Positions 23,270 to 32,981 are shown, counted from the stretch's first letter. The stretch is 64,000 nt of DNA from Salinilacustrithrix sp003476595 (GCA_963972525.1 CAXAUZ010000002.1:62001-126000); one strand, 5' to 3'. Notes: generated by a model from the sequence alone, not told the origin. Program-made: numbers and translations.

Positions 23270-24535
23270 TTACGTGTCGATGGGCTTCCAGCGCTGGGAG
23301 CCGTCGTCCCACTGGAGCCAGGCCTGGCGGTTCGGCTCCCACTGGATGTAGGTGCCCCGGGCTGCGTCCCACTGGGGCGGCGGCAGCTCGTAGCGGGGTG
23401 CGGCGGCCGGGGGCTCGGGCGCCTCTGACCGCGGGGGTGCGGTGGGCGGCCCGTCGGCGCCGGGGGCGGCGAAGGGCGGTGGCTCGGTGGCGGGCGCCGG
23501 GTCGTGGGGCGCGGGGTCGTGGGGTGCCGGCGCCGACCAGTCGGCGCTCGGGCTCGTGGGCGGCTCCCAGCTCTGGGCCGGGTCCTCGACCTCGGGCAGG
23601 GTCGGGGCCTCCCACTCGGGCGCGCCGGGGGGCGCCTGGCCGGCGGCCGCCGCATCGGCGTCGGCACGCTCGTCGAGCTCCTGGACGGCGGGCGGTGGCG
23701 TCACGTCGAGATCGGGCGCGTGGGACCAGTCGGGATCCGCGTGCACGGTGGGCGTCTCCTGGTCCACGCGCTGGCCGGACTCGGGGACGTCGAGGCTGCG
23801 GAAGTCCAGGTCCGGCTCGGCGCCGGCTGCCGGCGACTCCCACCGCCCGTCCCGGGGCGGTGCCGTCTGCCAGCCCTGCCCGGTGGTCGGCGGTGTGCTC
23901 GGAGGCGGCGCGGTCGGTGGGGCGGCCCCCCACGCCTGCTGGCCGGGAGGGATCGGCGCGTTGGAGGTCAGGATCGGCTGCCCGACGCTGGAGGAGGCCA
24001 CCACGTAGGTGCCGGCGGCCAGGTCGCCGACCCGGCGGTGACCCGAGGAGGTGAAGGCGGCGATGGGCCCGACGAGCGGGATGATCCAGGGGGCGGCGTC
24101 GACGACCCACAGCAGCGTGCGGGCCAGGCTCTTGCCGATGCCGATCTTGGCGCCGTACTGGTCGACGACGCGCAGGCCGAAGAGGAGCTTGCCGGGGGAG
24201 CCACCGGTGAGGCCCTGGAGCACGATGAAGAAGGCGAGCCAGCCGAGGGACAGGGCGGTCTGCACGCCGGCCTCGCCGGTGTCGAGCAGGTAGATGCTGC
24301 CGTCGGCGGCGATGCAGGCGTCGGCCGCGCCGGGGTTCTGCTCCTCGAACAGGTCGCAGGCCTCCTCCTCGGCGACGCCCGGCGGGATCTCGGTGTACTC
24401 GGCCATCGACGCGAAGCCCGCGGCCACGATGGCGACGTAGATGAGCAGGTCGGCGATCCAGGCCAGGGAGCGACGACCCATCACCGCCGTGGGGTCGGCG
24501 GCCGGGGGCGTGCCGTACTGCAGGGGAGCGGTCAC
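23270..24535 (-). CDS. RDD family membrane protein with long Pro-rich tail
   Basis: A 421-residue protein. Residues about 15-190 are an RDD domain: RRSLAWIADLLIYVAIVAAGF, a second helix LGWLAFFIVLQGLTGGSPGKLLFGLRVV and SLARTLLWVVDAAPWIIPL. The remaining half is low-complexity Pro/Ala/Glu-rich, ending in an aromatic segment (QWDAARGTYIQWEPNRQAWLQWDDGSQRW) that looks like a small folded repeat. Function of RDD proteins is mostly unknown (transport suggested in some). It faces recO convergently across 92 bases that carry two copies of GAGCAGACCGCC (23190-23201, 23255-23266). Confidence 0.82.
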   Translation of the reverse strand: MTAPLQYGTPPAADPTAVMGRRSLAWIADLLIYVAIVAAGFASMAEYTEIPPGVAEEEACDLFEEQNPGAADACIAADGSIYLLDTGEAGVQTALSLGWLAFFIVLQGLTGGSPGKLLFGLRVVDQYGAKIGIGKSLARTLLWVVDAAPWIIPLVGPIAAFTSSGHRRVGDLAAGTYVVASSSVGQPILTSNAPIPPGQQAWGAAPPTAPPPSTPPTTGQGWQTAPPRDGRWESPAAGAEPDLDFRSLDVPESGQRVDQETPTVHADPDWSHAPDLDVTPPPAVQELDERADADAAAAGQAPPGAPEWEAPTLPEVEDPAQSWEPPTSPSADWSAPAPHDPAPHDPAPATEPPPFAAPGADGPPTAPPRSEAPEPPAAAPRYELPPPQWDAARGTYIQWEPNRQAWLQWDDGSQRWKPIDT

Positions 24536-24604
24536 GACGCGGGTCTACCAGAACCCCCTGACGGGCCCCCGGCAACGGCTTCGGGGACCCGTCAGGGGCG
24601 TCGG

Positions 24605-24610
24605 TAGGCT
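24605..24610 (+). promoter_or_regulatory. -10-like TAGGCT before glyS
   Basis: TAGGCT ends ten bases before the ATG of glyS in a C-rich stretch without ribosome binding site. Confidence 0.4.
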
Positions 24611-24620
24611 CCGACCCCCT

Positions 24621-25946
24621 ATGGCCGAACCCACGCCCGATCCCGAGCTGTTCGACAAGGTCGTCAACCTCTGCAAGCGCCGGGGCTTCGTCTTCCCCTC
24701 GGCCGAGATCTACGGCGGCTTCCGCTCGACCTACGACTACGGCCCCGTGGGCGTGCTCCTGCTCCGCAACGTCAAGGACGCCTGGTGGCGGTCCATGGTC
24801 CAGCTCCGCCACGACGTGGTCGGCCTCGACGCGTCGATCCTGTCGCCGCCCCCCGTGTGGGAGGCCTCCGGGCACCTGGCCAACTTCACCGACCCGCTGG
24901 TCGACTGCCGCGAGTGCAAGGAGCGGTTCCGCCTCGACAAGCTCGACGACCCGGAGACGTGCCCGAACTGCGGCGCCAAGGGCTCCTTCACGGAGGCCCG
25001 CCAGTTCAACCTCATGTTCAAGACCCACGCCGGCCCGGTCGAGGGCAAGGGCCACGAGGTCTTCCTCCGCCCCGAGACCGCGCAGGGCATGTTCCTCAAC
25101 TTCAAGAACGTGCTGGAGACCTCGCGCAAGAAGCCGCCGTTCGGCATCGCCCAGGTCGGCAAGTCGTTCCGCAACGAGATCACGCCGGGCAACTTCGTCT
25201 TCCGGACCCGCGAGTTCGAGCAGATGGAGATGGAGTTCTTCGTTCCGCCGGACGAGGCCGACCAGTGGTACGAGTACTGGTGCCAGAACCGCTACGACTG
25301 GTACGTCGAGCACGGCATGCCGACCGACCAGCTCCGGCTGCGCCCGCACGACGCCGACGAGCTGAGCCACTACAGCTCTGGCACCTCCGACGTGGAGTTC
25401 CTGTTCCCGTGGGGCTGGGACGAGCTCGAGGGCATCGCCAACCGCGGCGACTTCGACCTGACCCAGCATGCGAACCACTCGAACACCAAGCTCGAGTACT
25501 TCGACCAGCAGGCCAACGAGCGCTACGTGCCCCACGTGATCGAGCCCGCGGCGGGCGCGACCCGCACGGCGATGGCGTTCCTCATGGCCGCCTACGACGA
25601 GGAGACGGTGAACGAGGAGCAGCGCACCGTGCTGCGCTTCCACCCGCGCATCGCGCCGTACAAGGTCGCGGTGCTGCCGCTGTCCAAGAAGGAGGACCTC
25701 GTCGGGGTCTCCGACGAGGTGCTCGGCCTGCTGCAGCCCCACTACATGTGCGACTTCGACGTCACCCAGGCCATCGGCCGCCGCTACCGCCGCCAGGACG
25801 AGATCGGCACCCCGTACTGCGTGACGATCGACTTCGACACCCTCGAGGACCGCTCGGTCACCATCCGCGAGCGCGACTCGATGGAGCAGGAGCGGGTGCC
25901 GATCGAGGGCCTGCGCGAGCGCCTCGCCGAGCGCCTGGGGTTCTGA
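24621..25946 (+). CDS. glyS: Glycyl-tRNA synthetase, dimeric type
   Basis: Class II aminoacyl-tRNA synthetase charging tRNA-Gly, of the single-chain alpha2 type used by actinobacteria. 441 residues. Visible signatures: GFVFPSAEIYGGFRSTYDYGPVG near the N-terminus, a CRECKERF ... CPNCGAKG zinc insert, motif 2 with KSFRNEITPGNFVFRTREFEQMEMEFF, and the motif 3 region ending in GATRTAMAFLMAAYDEE, followed by an anticodon-binding domain. ATG 24621 gives the standard N-terminus; a longer in-frame start at 24441 would run through the divergent RDD gene. Ends 15 bases before the convergent kinase gene. Confidence 0.96.
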   Translation: MAEPTPDPELFDKVVNLCKRRGFVFPSAEIYGGFRSTYDYGPVGVLLLRNVKDAWWRSMVQLRHDVVGLDASILSPPPVWEASGHLANFTDPLVDCRECKERFRLDKLDDPETCPNCGAKGSFTEARQFNLMFKTHAGPVEGKGHEVFLRPETAQGMFLNFKNVLETSRKKPPFGIAQVGKSFRNEITPGNFVFRTREFEQMEMEFFVPPDEADQWYEYWCQNRYDWYVEHGMPTDQLRLRPHDADELSHYSSGTSDVEFLFPWGWDELEGIANRGDFDLTQHANHSNTKLEYFDQQANERYVPHVIEPAAGATRTAMAFLMAAYDEETVNEEQRTVLRFHPRIAPYKVAVLPLSKKEDLVGVSDEVLGLLQPHYMCDFDVTQAIGRRYRRQDEIGTPYCVTIDFDTLEDRSVTIRERDSMEQERVPIEGLRERLAERLGF

Positions 25947-25961
25947 GCGGAGCGCTCCGGG

Positions 25962-27524
25962 TCAGTTCCCGACGGGGCCGTCGATGAGCCACGCCCCGCC
26001 CTGGCTCACGACGTCGAGGCGGTAGTCCTCGCGCTGGCCGTCGTAGGTCAGGGGCACGACCACGATGCCGGCGTCACGGTCGACCTGCGGGTCGCCGACG
26101 ACCTGGATGTCGTGGCCGCCCCAGAACGCCTCCCACGAGTCGCGGTCCTGCTGGGCCTGGAAGCGCGGCGTCGTCATCTGCCACGCCTCGTCGAGCTCGT
26201 CGGCGTCGAGGGCGGCGAAGTAGGCGAGCGCCGCCTCGCCGGGATCGCCGTCGGGCGTGGGTACGGTGGTGGTGGTCGTGGCCTCTGTGGTGGTGGTCGG
26301 CTCGGCCTCGGTGGTGGGTGCGGCGGTGGTGGTCGGCGCCTCGGTGGTGGTGGGCGCGTCGGTGGTGCTGGTCTCGGTGGGGGGCTGGGTCGTGTCGGCC
26401 GTCGCGGTGTCGCCGTCGTCGTCGCGCATGCCGGCGAGGACGACCAGCGCACCGGCGAGCAGGACCACGATGGCGATCGCGCCCCACAGCACCACGTTGG
26501 ATCCGCCACGTCGGCCGTCGTCGCGGCCCGCCGGGGGCGGGTCGGGCGGATCCGTCCGCGGCGGGGGAGCGGCGACCACACGCCGTGACGGGGCCGGCTC
26601 GGCTGCGGCCACGGCGGAGGTCGCCGTCAGGTCGCCCGCGTCGAGGCGCTCCGTCGGGTCCGGTCCCGGGGGTGCGGCGGCGAGCGGTCCGGTGCGCACC
26701 CGCTCGAGCTCGTGGCGGAACCGGATGGCGTCGACGTGGCGGTCAGCGGGTCGCCGGGCCATCGCCCGCTCGATCACGGCGGCGAGGCCGGCGGGCACCC
26801 CCTGGGCCGCGAGCGGTGGTGGGTCCTCCTCCAGGACCCGGGCGACGAGCGCGGCGACGTTCTCGCCGCCGCCGCTCGGGTGCGGTGACGAGCCGGTCAG
26901 GCAGGCGTACAGGGTGGCGCCGAGGCCGTAGACGTCCGATGCCTCGGTGGCCGGCTCGCCGGCGAGCACCTCGGGTGCGGCGTAGGAGATGGTCGCCTGG
27001 AGGGCGAGGTCGCTCGTCGTGGTGAGGTCCTCGAGGCGGGCGATGCCGAAGTCGGTGAGCTGCGGTTCGCCGTGGGGGGACCACAGCACGTTGTCGGGCT
27101 TCACGTCCCGGTGCAGGACGCCGGCGGCGTGCACGGTGGCGAGCGCGTCGGCGAGGCGGGCCCCGATCGACGCGACCTCGTCGGCGGGCACCGGGCCCTC
27201 GCGGCGGATGCGGTCGCCGAGGCTGCCCTTCGGGACGTGGGGCATGACCAGGTACGGCGAGCCGTCGTCGGTGACGCCGGCGTCGAAGACCGGGACGATG
27301 TTGGGGTGGTTGGACAGGCGCCCGACCGCGGCGACCTCCCGCTCCCAGCGAGCGGCCGGCGCGCCGTCGGCGTCGTCCACGTGGCGGGCGACCTTGACGG
27401 CGACGTCCCGGTCGAAGGCCGCCTGGCGACCCCGGTACACGACGCCGGACCCGCCGCTGCCGATGACCTCCACGAGGTCGACACCGGGGATCCGGGGAGC
27501 GGGCGCGTTGGGACCCGAGGACAT
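25962..27524 (-). CDS. Transmembrane Ser/Thr protein kinase (PknB-like)
   Basis: A 520-residue receptor-type kinase. The kinase domain has the glycine loop GSGGSGVVY, the VAVK lysine, HRDVKPDNVL, the metal-binding DFG in TDFGIARL and APEV, so all catalytic residues are present. After a Pro-rich linker there is one transmembrane helix (VVLWGAIAIVVLLAGALVVLAG, about residues 375-396), a Thr/Pro/Glu-rich stalk and an exposed domain of about 100 residues (AALAYFAALDADELDEAW, then a DUF4878/NTF2-like strand pattern). It ends the minus-strand unit with the lipoprotein and large membrane protein upstream (gap of 43 bases). Confidence 0.92.
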   Translation of the reverse strand: MSSGPNAPAPRIPGVDLVEVIGSGGSGVVYRGRQAAFDRDVAVKVARHVDDADGAPAARWEREVAAVGRLSNHPNIVPVFDAGVTDDGSPYLVMPHVPKGSLGDRIRREGPVPADEVASIGARLADALATVHAAGVLHRDVKPDNVLWSPHGEPQLTDFGIARLEDLTTTSDLALQATISYAAPEVLAGEPATEASDVYGLGATLYACLTGSSPHPSGGGENVAALVARVLEEDPPPLAAQGVPAGLAAVIERAMARRPADRHVDAIRFRHELERVRTGPLAAAPPGPDPTERLDAGDLTATSAVAAAEPAPSRRVVAAPPPRTDPPDPPPAGRDDGRRGGSNVVLWGAIAIVVLLAGALVVLAGMRDDDGDTATADTTQPPTETSTTDAPTTTEAPTTTAAPTTEAEPTTTTEATTTTTVPTPDGDPGEAALAYFAALDADELDEAWQMTTPRFQAQQDRDSWEAFWGGHDIQVVGDPQVDRDAGIVVVPLTYDGQREDYRLDVVSQGGAWLIDGPVGN

Positions 27525-27567
27525 GGCAGAGGCCCTACCCACTGGAGGGCTCGGACGTGCTGTGCCG

Positions 27568-28077
27568 TCAGAGGGTGAAGGTCTCCGGTCCCTCGGGGAG
27601 CTCGACGGTGGCCGAGGTGACCACGTGGGTGCCGGAGCCGTCGTCGTCCAGCTCCACGGTGATGCGGCCGAGCACGTAGTCCTCCGTGAGCGCGAAGGTC
27701 TCCTCGCCGCGCCGGGCGACGCGCACGTCGGGGGCGAGCTCGGACTCGGGGCTGCCGAGCAGTGCGCGGGCCTGGTCCCGCGCCGCCTCGCTCGGGAAGG
27801 CCTCGTCGGACGGGCCGGGCGGGGGGACCTCACCACCCGGGCCGCTCACCGGGGCGTCCGGGTCCATGGGCGTGTCCTGGCAGTCCGGGGTGCCCTCCAG
27901 GCAGGTGCCCGCGGCACCGCCCCCGCCGCCGAGGGGTGCCTCGTCGTCGGTGTCGGTGTCCGTCGGCACGTCGCCGGCGCTGGTCTCCACGTCGTCGTCG
28001 CCGCACGCGGCGAGTCCGATGACGGCGAGCAGCACGGCGATCAGCAGTGCGAGGCGATGGGGGGACGGGCGGTGCAT
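27568..28077 (-). CDS. Lipoprotein, I78-like peptidase inhibitor fold
   Basis: A 169-residue secreted lipoprotein with signal peptide and lipobox LAAC (Cys 25). A Gly/Asp/Pro-rich linker leads to a C-terminal domain (ARALLGSPESELAPD ... FALTEDYVLGRITVELDDDG) whose pattern of a short helix, a Thr-x-Asp-Tyr-x-x-x-Arg-like segment and paired strands matches the I78 inhibitor family. That assignment is tentative. It sits between a large membrane protein and a receptor kinase on the same strand with gaps of 35 and 43 bases, so the three probably form one transcript. A GGAGG lies about nine bases before the ATG. Confidence 0.7.
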   Translation of the reverse strand: MHRPSPHRLALLIAVLLAVIGLAACGDDDVETSAGDVPTDTDTDDEAPLGGGGGAAGTCLEGTPDCQDTPMDPDAPVSGPGGEVPPPGPSDEAFPSEAARDQARALLGSPESELAPDVRVARRGEETFALTEDYVLGRITVELDDDGSGTHVVTSATVELPEGPETFTL

Positions 28078-28112
28078 CGGTGAGGGCCTCCGGGTCGGTC
28101 GTCAGGGCCGGG

Positions 28113-29936
28113 TCAACGTCCGGCACCCGTTCGACGTCGCGACGGCGCGCTCGGTTCCCGGACGTCAGCCGTGGGCGCGACCGGGCCACCGATGCGGCGC
28201 ACGCCGACGACGAAGGCGAGCAGCCAACCGAGCACGGTGAGGGCGAGGTAGCCGTGGACGACGGGGACGAGCCACGGCAGGTCGCCCTCCTCGGTCTCGC
28301 GCGGCAGGTACTGGGTCTCGGGCCCCATCTCGATCCTGCGGTCGACGGCGGGGATCTCCGGTTCGCCGATCTCGGGATCGTCCGGGAACCAGATCGGCGC
28401 CGCCATGAGCTGGCTGCCACTGCGGTGGAGCCGGACCAGGCTCTTCCACAACCCCTCGACCGGCACCGGTCCCTCCGAGCGCCAGACGCCGGGCTCGATC
28501 TCGACCATGTCCTGGAGCACGAGGCCGCCGCCCTGCCAGGAGGTCGCCTGGAACCAGTGGGCGTCATCGGCCGCGTCGGCGGGCGTGAGCGCCACGGTGA
28601 CGACCGCGCCCTCGGCCTCGACCCGGTCGGTGCCGAAGGTCGTGGTGCCGACCCGCTCGAGGCTGATGTCGGCGGTGACGTCGCCGGCCTCCCGGGGCAG
28701 GAACCACAGCACGGGGAGGGCAGTGAGGACCACGCCCGCGACCAGGGCGGCGGTCCCGATGTGGCGGCCGGGCACCGCGAAGCGGAACGCGCCGGCGAAG
28801 CCGGCACCGAGCAGCGCGCCGCCGATCGCGGCGACGACCGACGTGGCCACGGCGTAGGGGAGGAGCGAGGTGTTCCACGCCTGGTGGGCACCGGAGTTCC
28901 ACGCCCACTCGCCGGCGAGCCCGAGCGTGCCGATGCCGAGGCCGGCGACCACGGCGAACCGGATCCGGTCGGCGGTGCCGGCGAGGCGGGCGACGGCCTC
29001 GACCACGAGCGCCGATGCGAGGAAGGTGGCGCCGTGGCGCGTCTCGACCGGGCCGTCGCCGGGGCCGAGCTGGACCACCTGGGTGAGCGCGTAGACGACG
29101 GTGATGAGCAGCGCCCGACCCGGGCCGAGCACGAGACGGATCGCGACCAGGCCGATCCCGGCGGCGAGCGAGATGAGCATCGGCTGGAACACCTGGGCGA
29201 ACTGCGGGACGCCGAAGCTGAACTCGCCCTGGCCGGCGACCAGGCCCTGGAGCGTGAGCCAGGCGGCGAGGCCGTGCAGGAACGCGGCCCAGCGCGAGTG
29301 CGACGGCCGGATGCCGGTGTCGGCGAGCACGAGCCAGCCGGCGAGCCCGGTGAAGCTGGCGCCCATGATCATGAGCATGTGGGTGGGGCTCCACATGGTG
29401 ACGTCGACGCCGAAGGCCTGGTGCCAGACCTCGTCCATCGGGAAGCCGGACACCGCCCCGATGCCGAGGGCGCCCAGCGGCAGCATCGACCACGGCACCC
29501 GGAAGCCGGCGACGCGCCAGCCCCGGTCCCACCCGTCGAGGGTGGCGACGATCGTGCCGAACACGGCAGCCGACAGGATGCCGAGCAGGCCGAGGAGGAT
29601 GCCGGCATGCGGCGCGGTGAAGAGCTGCTCGTCGCGCCCGAGGGCGATGTGCCAGGCCACGTCGCTGTAGAAGCCGACGCCCGCGACCAGCAGGGCGAAC
29701 AGGGACTGGCCGATGGCGATGGCGGCCCAACCGGGGATGCCGGTGGTGCCGGTGAGGCCCCGGCCGATGCGCTGGAGCGCGCCGAGCGGGGCCTTGTCGC
29801 CGTCGGCGGGTTCGCCCCGCCACCAGAGCAGTGCGACGACGACGGCGTAGGCGACCAGCAGCGTGGTGATCGGCGTCCAGGAGGCGAGCGCGCTGCCTCC
29901 GAGCGTGCCCGAGGCTTCGGTGGCGAGGACCAACAT
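28113..29936 (-). CDS. Large multipass membrane protein with duplicated WH-D-H motif, function unknown
   Basis: A 607-residue protein with about 11 to 13 hydrophobic helices and a final extracytoplasmic domain before the last helix. Two segments repeat the same pattern: W95-H96 ... D102 ... H110 and W171-H172 ... D178 ... H186, each read as WHxAxGxD followed eight residues later by His and then a helix, with identical 14-residue His spacing. Such conserved membrane histidines suggest a metal, heme or redox site, but I know no characterised relative. The late soluble domain (about residues 450-560) is strand-rich, similar in appearance to FixH/YtkA-type modules. ATG 29936 is chosen over 29972 because a promoter (TTGTCC-17-TACCGT) ends seven bases before it. 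Confidence 0.78.
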   Translation of the reverse strand: MLVLATEASGTLGGSALASWTPITTLLVAYAVVVALLWWRGEPADGDKAPLGALQRIGRGLTGTTGIPGWAAIAIGQSLFALLVAGVGFYSDVAWHIALGRDEQLFTAPHAGILLGLLGILSAAVFGTIVATLDGWDRGWRVAGFRVPWSMLPLGALGIGAVSGFPMDEVWHQAFGVDVTMWSPTHMLMIMGASFTGLAGWLVLADTGIRPSHSRWAAFLHGLAAWLTLQGLVAGQGEFSFGVPQFAQVFQPMLISLAAGIGLVAIRLVLGPGRALLITVVYALTQVVQLGPGDGPVETRHGATFLASALVVEAVARLAGTADRIRFAVVAGLGIGTLGLAGEWAWNSGAHQAWNTSLLPYAVATSVVAAIGGALLGAGFAGAFRFAVPGRHIGTAALVAGVVLTALPVLWFLPREAGDVTADISLERVGTTTFGTDRVEAEGAVVTVALTPADAADDAHWFQATSWQGGGLVLQDMVEIEPGVWRSEGPVPVEGLWKSLVRLHRSGSQLMAAPIWFPDDPEIGEPEIPAVDRRIEMGPETQYLPRETEEGDLPWLVPVVHGYLALTVLGWLLAFVVGVRRIGGPVAPTADVREPSAPSRRRTGAGR

Positions 29937-29972
29937 GTTACCAACGGTAACCGGAACGGGCATTCCGGACAA
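29937..29972 (-). promoter_or_regulatory. Promoter with operator-like inverted repeat over the -10
   Basis: On the minus strand TTGTCC (29972-29967), a 17-base spacer and TACCGT (29949-29944) form a good promoter, seven bases before the ATG at 29936. A perfect inverted repeat, GTTACC-N3-GGTAAC at 29937-29951, covers the -10 and the predicted transcription start. A bound protein there would block RNA polymerase, so it is a strong operator candidate. terC is transcribed divergently from 30017. Confidence 0.6.
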
Positions 29973-30016
29973 GGCCGGATCCGACTCAGGGTCTGGCGGA
30001 TGGGGTAAGACGGCGC

Positions 30017-31096
30017 ATGCTCTCGCTGCTCGCCGCGGCGGAGTCCGCCTCCACGGACTTCGTCTCGTTCTCCACCCCGGGCTGGGTGTGGGCCGCCTTC
30101 GCCGCCCTCGTCGTCGTGCTCCTGCTCGTCGACCTGGTCGTCGTCCACAAGGACGCCCACGTCGTCACCACCAAGGAGGCGGCGATCGAGTCGGCCGTCT
30201 GGATCTCCATCGGCCTGCTGTTCGGCCTCGTGCTGCTGGTGTGGCAGGGCGGCGACGCCGCCGGCGAGTACTACGCCGGCTACCTGATCGAGAAGTCGCT
30301 GAGCATCGACAACGTCTTCGTCTGGGCGCTGGTGATGAGCTACTTCGCCGTCCCCCAGCAGTTCCAGTTCCGGGTGCTGTTCTGGGGCATCTTCGGCGCC
30401 CTCGTGCTCCGCGCGATCTTCATCTTCGGCGGTGTCGCCATCCTCGAGCGCTTCAGCTGGGTCATCTACGTGTTCGGCGCCTTCCTGCTCTTCACGGCCA
30501 TCCGGCTGCTCAAGCCGACCCACGACGACGTCCATCCCGAGGACAACCTCATCCTGCGGATGGTGAACAAGGTCGTGCCGTCCACCACCGAGTACGACGG
30601 CCAGAAGCTGTTCACGATGAGGAACGGCAAGCGCCTGGCGACCCCGCTGTTCGCCGTGCTCGTGGTGGTCGAGTCCTCCGACGTGATCTTCGCCGTGGAC
30701 TCCATCCCGGCCATCCTCGCCGTGAGCCGCGAGGAGTTCATCGTCTTCTCCTCCAACGCGTTCGCCATCCTCGGCCTGCGCGCCCTGTACTTCCTGCTCG
30801 CCGACCTCCGGAACCGGTTCCGGTACCTGCAGCAGGGACTGGCGATCGTGCTCGCCTTCGTCGGCGTCAAGATGCTGATCAGCGAGGTGTACCACCTGCC
30901 CACCTACCTCTCGCTCGGGGTCATCGCGGTCGTCCTGGCGGTCGCCATCACGCTGTCGATCCGCAACCCGCTGCCCGAGGGCGAGGAGCCCGACGTGTCC
31001 ACCCACGGCCTCCCCGGACGTCGCACCCCGCACGTCGAGAGCGCCTCGTCGAGCACGGGTGCATCCGGTGCGCCAGGGGGTCCCGCGGGCGACTAG
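30017..31096 (+). CDS. TerC family integral membrane protein (Alx-like)
   Basis: A 359-residue TerC/Alx family protein; characterised members export or balance Mn2+ or assist metalation of secreted proteins, others are linked to tellurium resistance. About nine transmembrane helices are seen, with the family motifs EKSLSIDNVFVWALVMSYF and VVVESSDVIFAVDSIPAI, each bearing the conserved acidic metal-binding residues. A hydrophilic Ser/Gly-rich tail ends the chain. The ATG at 30017 lies 80 bases from the divergent membrane-protein start; no large manganese riboswitch fits in this space. dnaG begins ten bases downstream. Confidence 0.92.
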   Translation: MLSLLAAAESASTDFVSFSTPGWVWAAFAALVVVLLLVDLVVVHKDAHVVTTKEAAIESAVWISIGLLFGLVLLVWQGGDAAGEYYAGYLIEKSLSIDNVFVWALVMSYFAVPQQFQFRVLFWGIFGALVLRAIFIFGGVAILERFSWVIYVFGAFLLFTAIRLLKPTHDDVHPEDNLILRMVNKVVPSTTEYDGQKLFTMRNGKRLATPLFAVLVVVESSDVIFAVDSIPAILAVSREEFIVFSSNAFAILGLRALYFLLADLRNRFRYLQQGLAIVLAFVGVKMLISEVYHLPTYLSLGVIAVVLAVAITLSIRNPLPEGEEPDVSTHGLPGRRTPHVESASSSTGASGAPGGPAGD

Positions 31097-31105
31097 AACC
31101 GGCAC

Positions 31106-32981
31106 GTGGGCATCGTCGACGAGGACATCGCGAGGGTCCGCGCCGCGACCGACATCGTCGCCCTCATCGGCGAGTACGTGCAGCTGCGCCAGGTCGGGCA
31201 GCGCTGGCGCGGGCTGTGCCCGTTCCACACGGAGAAGACGGGCTCCTTCTACGTCAACGCCGTCGACGGCCTCTACCACTGCTTCGGGTGCCAGGCCTCC
31301 GGTGACGCCATCACCTTCGTGCGCGAGCAGGAGCACCTCGGCTTCGCGGAGGCGGTCGAGCGGCTGGCGGCCAAGGTCGGCATCAGCCTCAACTACGACA
31401 AGCCCGGCGAGAGCAAGACCCGCGCCGAGCGCAAGCGCCTCGCCGAGGTCGTCGCCGCCGCGGAGGACTGGTACCACGAACGGCTCCTGTCGGCGCCCGA
31501 CGCGGCTGCGGCCCGGCGCTACCTGCGCGACCGCGGCTTCGACGGCGACGAGGTCCGCGAGTGGAAGATCGGCTGGGCCCCGGACGACTGGGACCAGCTG
31601 GCCAAGGCGCTGCGCCTGTCGAAGCAGGATGCCGAGGGGACCGGGATCGGACGGGTCAACTCCCGGGGCCGGGTGAACGACTTCTTCCGGGGACGGGTCC
31701 TGTTCCCCATCCACGACGCCGACGGGACCCCCCTCGGCTTCGGCGGCCGGATCATGCCGGGCGCCGAGGGCTCGAAGTACGTCAACACGTCGCAGACCCG
31801 GCTCTACGACAAGTCGCGGGTGCTGTTCGCGCTCGACCGCGCCAAGGTCGGCATCGTCGCCGCCGACGAGGTCGTGGTCTGCGAGGGCTACACCGACGTG
31901 ACCGCCTTCTTCCGGGTCGGGATCCCCCGGGCCGTGGCCACGTGCGGCACCGCACTGACCGACGACCACGTGCAGCTGCTGCGCCGCTTCGCCCGCCGCA
32001 TCGTGCTGGCCTTCGACGCCGACACCGCCGGCCAGGCCGCCGCCGACCGCTTCTACCAGTGGGAGTCCAGGTTCGACATGGACGTGGTGGTGGCGGCGAT
32101 GCCGCCGGGCGTCGACCCGGCCGACCTCGCGATGGAGGACCCCGCCGCGCTGGTGGCCGCGGTCGAGGGGGCCCGCCCGTTCCTCGAGTTCCGCCTCAGT
32201 CGCATCCTCGACGCCGCGGACCTGGACTCGGCCGAGCACCGGGCCCGCGCGGCCGAGGAGGCGCTGGGCGTCATCGTCGAGCACCCCAACGACCTCGTGC
32301 GCGACCAGTACCTCATGCAGGTGGCCGACCGGTGCCGCCTCGACGTCGACCGGCTCCGCCAGCGGGTGGCCTCCGGCGACGTCCGCCGGCCGGCGCCACC
32401 CGAACCCGCCCGTCGCCGGCGTGACGATGCCGATGGGGCACGGGACCAGGATCCCGGACCCCGGCCGCCCGGCCACGATCCCGAGGATCTCGGGCACCAG
32501 GAGCCGACGCGGGGCCGGGGCGGCCAGGACCGACCGGGCGACGACCCCAGCCGCCGCCCCGGCGGGTCCCGGGACGACTCGCCTGCCGTCGAGGTCCTGC
32601 GCCTCGCGGTCAACCGGCCCGAGGAGGTCGTCGACTGGCTCGACGAGTGCCTCTTCGAGGAGGCACTGCACCTCGAGACCTACCGGGTCCTGGTCGCCTC
32701 GGCGACGATCCACGAGGCCATCGAGTCCTCGCCGCCCGAGGTCGCCTCGTTCCTGTCCCGGCTGTCGGTCGAGGAGCCGGTCGACGACGCCCTCGACCCG
32801 GTGCTGCTGCAGGTCCGGGCCACGGGGAGGCGGCTGCTGGCCGTCGAGCGCTCGGCTCCGGACTCCGACCTCGAGCGGCTGACGCGGCTCGCCGGCCTCG
32901 TCGGGCGCATCGCGCCGACAGAAGACGGGGTCGCCGCCGCGAGGGAGTTGCTAACGTTCGCTTCGCAACGGGGGGCAGCCC

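Noticed and set aside
26250..26400. Imperfect GGT/GTC repeats in the kinase stalk, considered as a CRISPR or tandem array
   Set aside because: They encode Thr/Pro/Glu-rich stalk residues; no spacer-repeat structure. No CRISPR array was seen anywhere in the window.
26112..26588. Gly/Val-rich plus-strand frames opposite the receptor kinase
   Set aside because: They mirror the Thr-rich stalk codons of the real gene.
29937..30016. A manganese (yybP-ykoY) riboswitch in front of terC
   Set aside because: The gap is only 80 bases and carries a divergent promoter; no riboswitch core sequence is visible.
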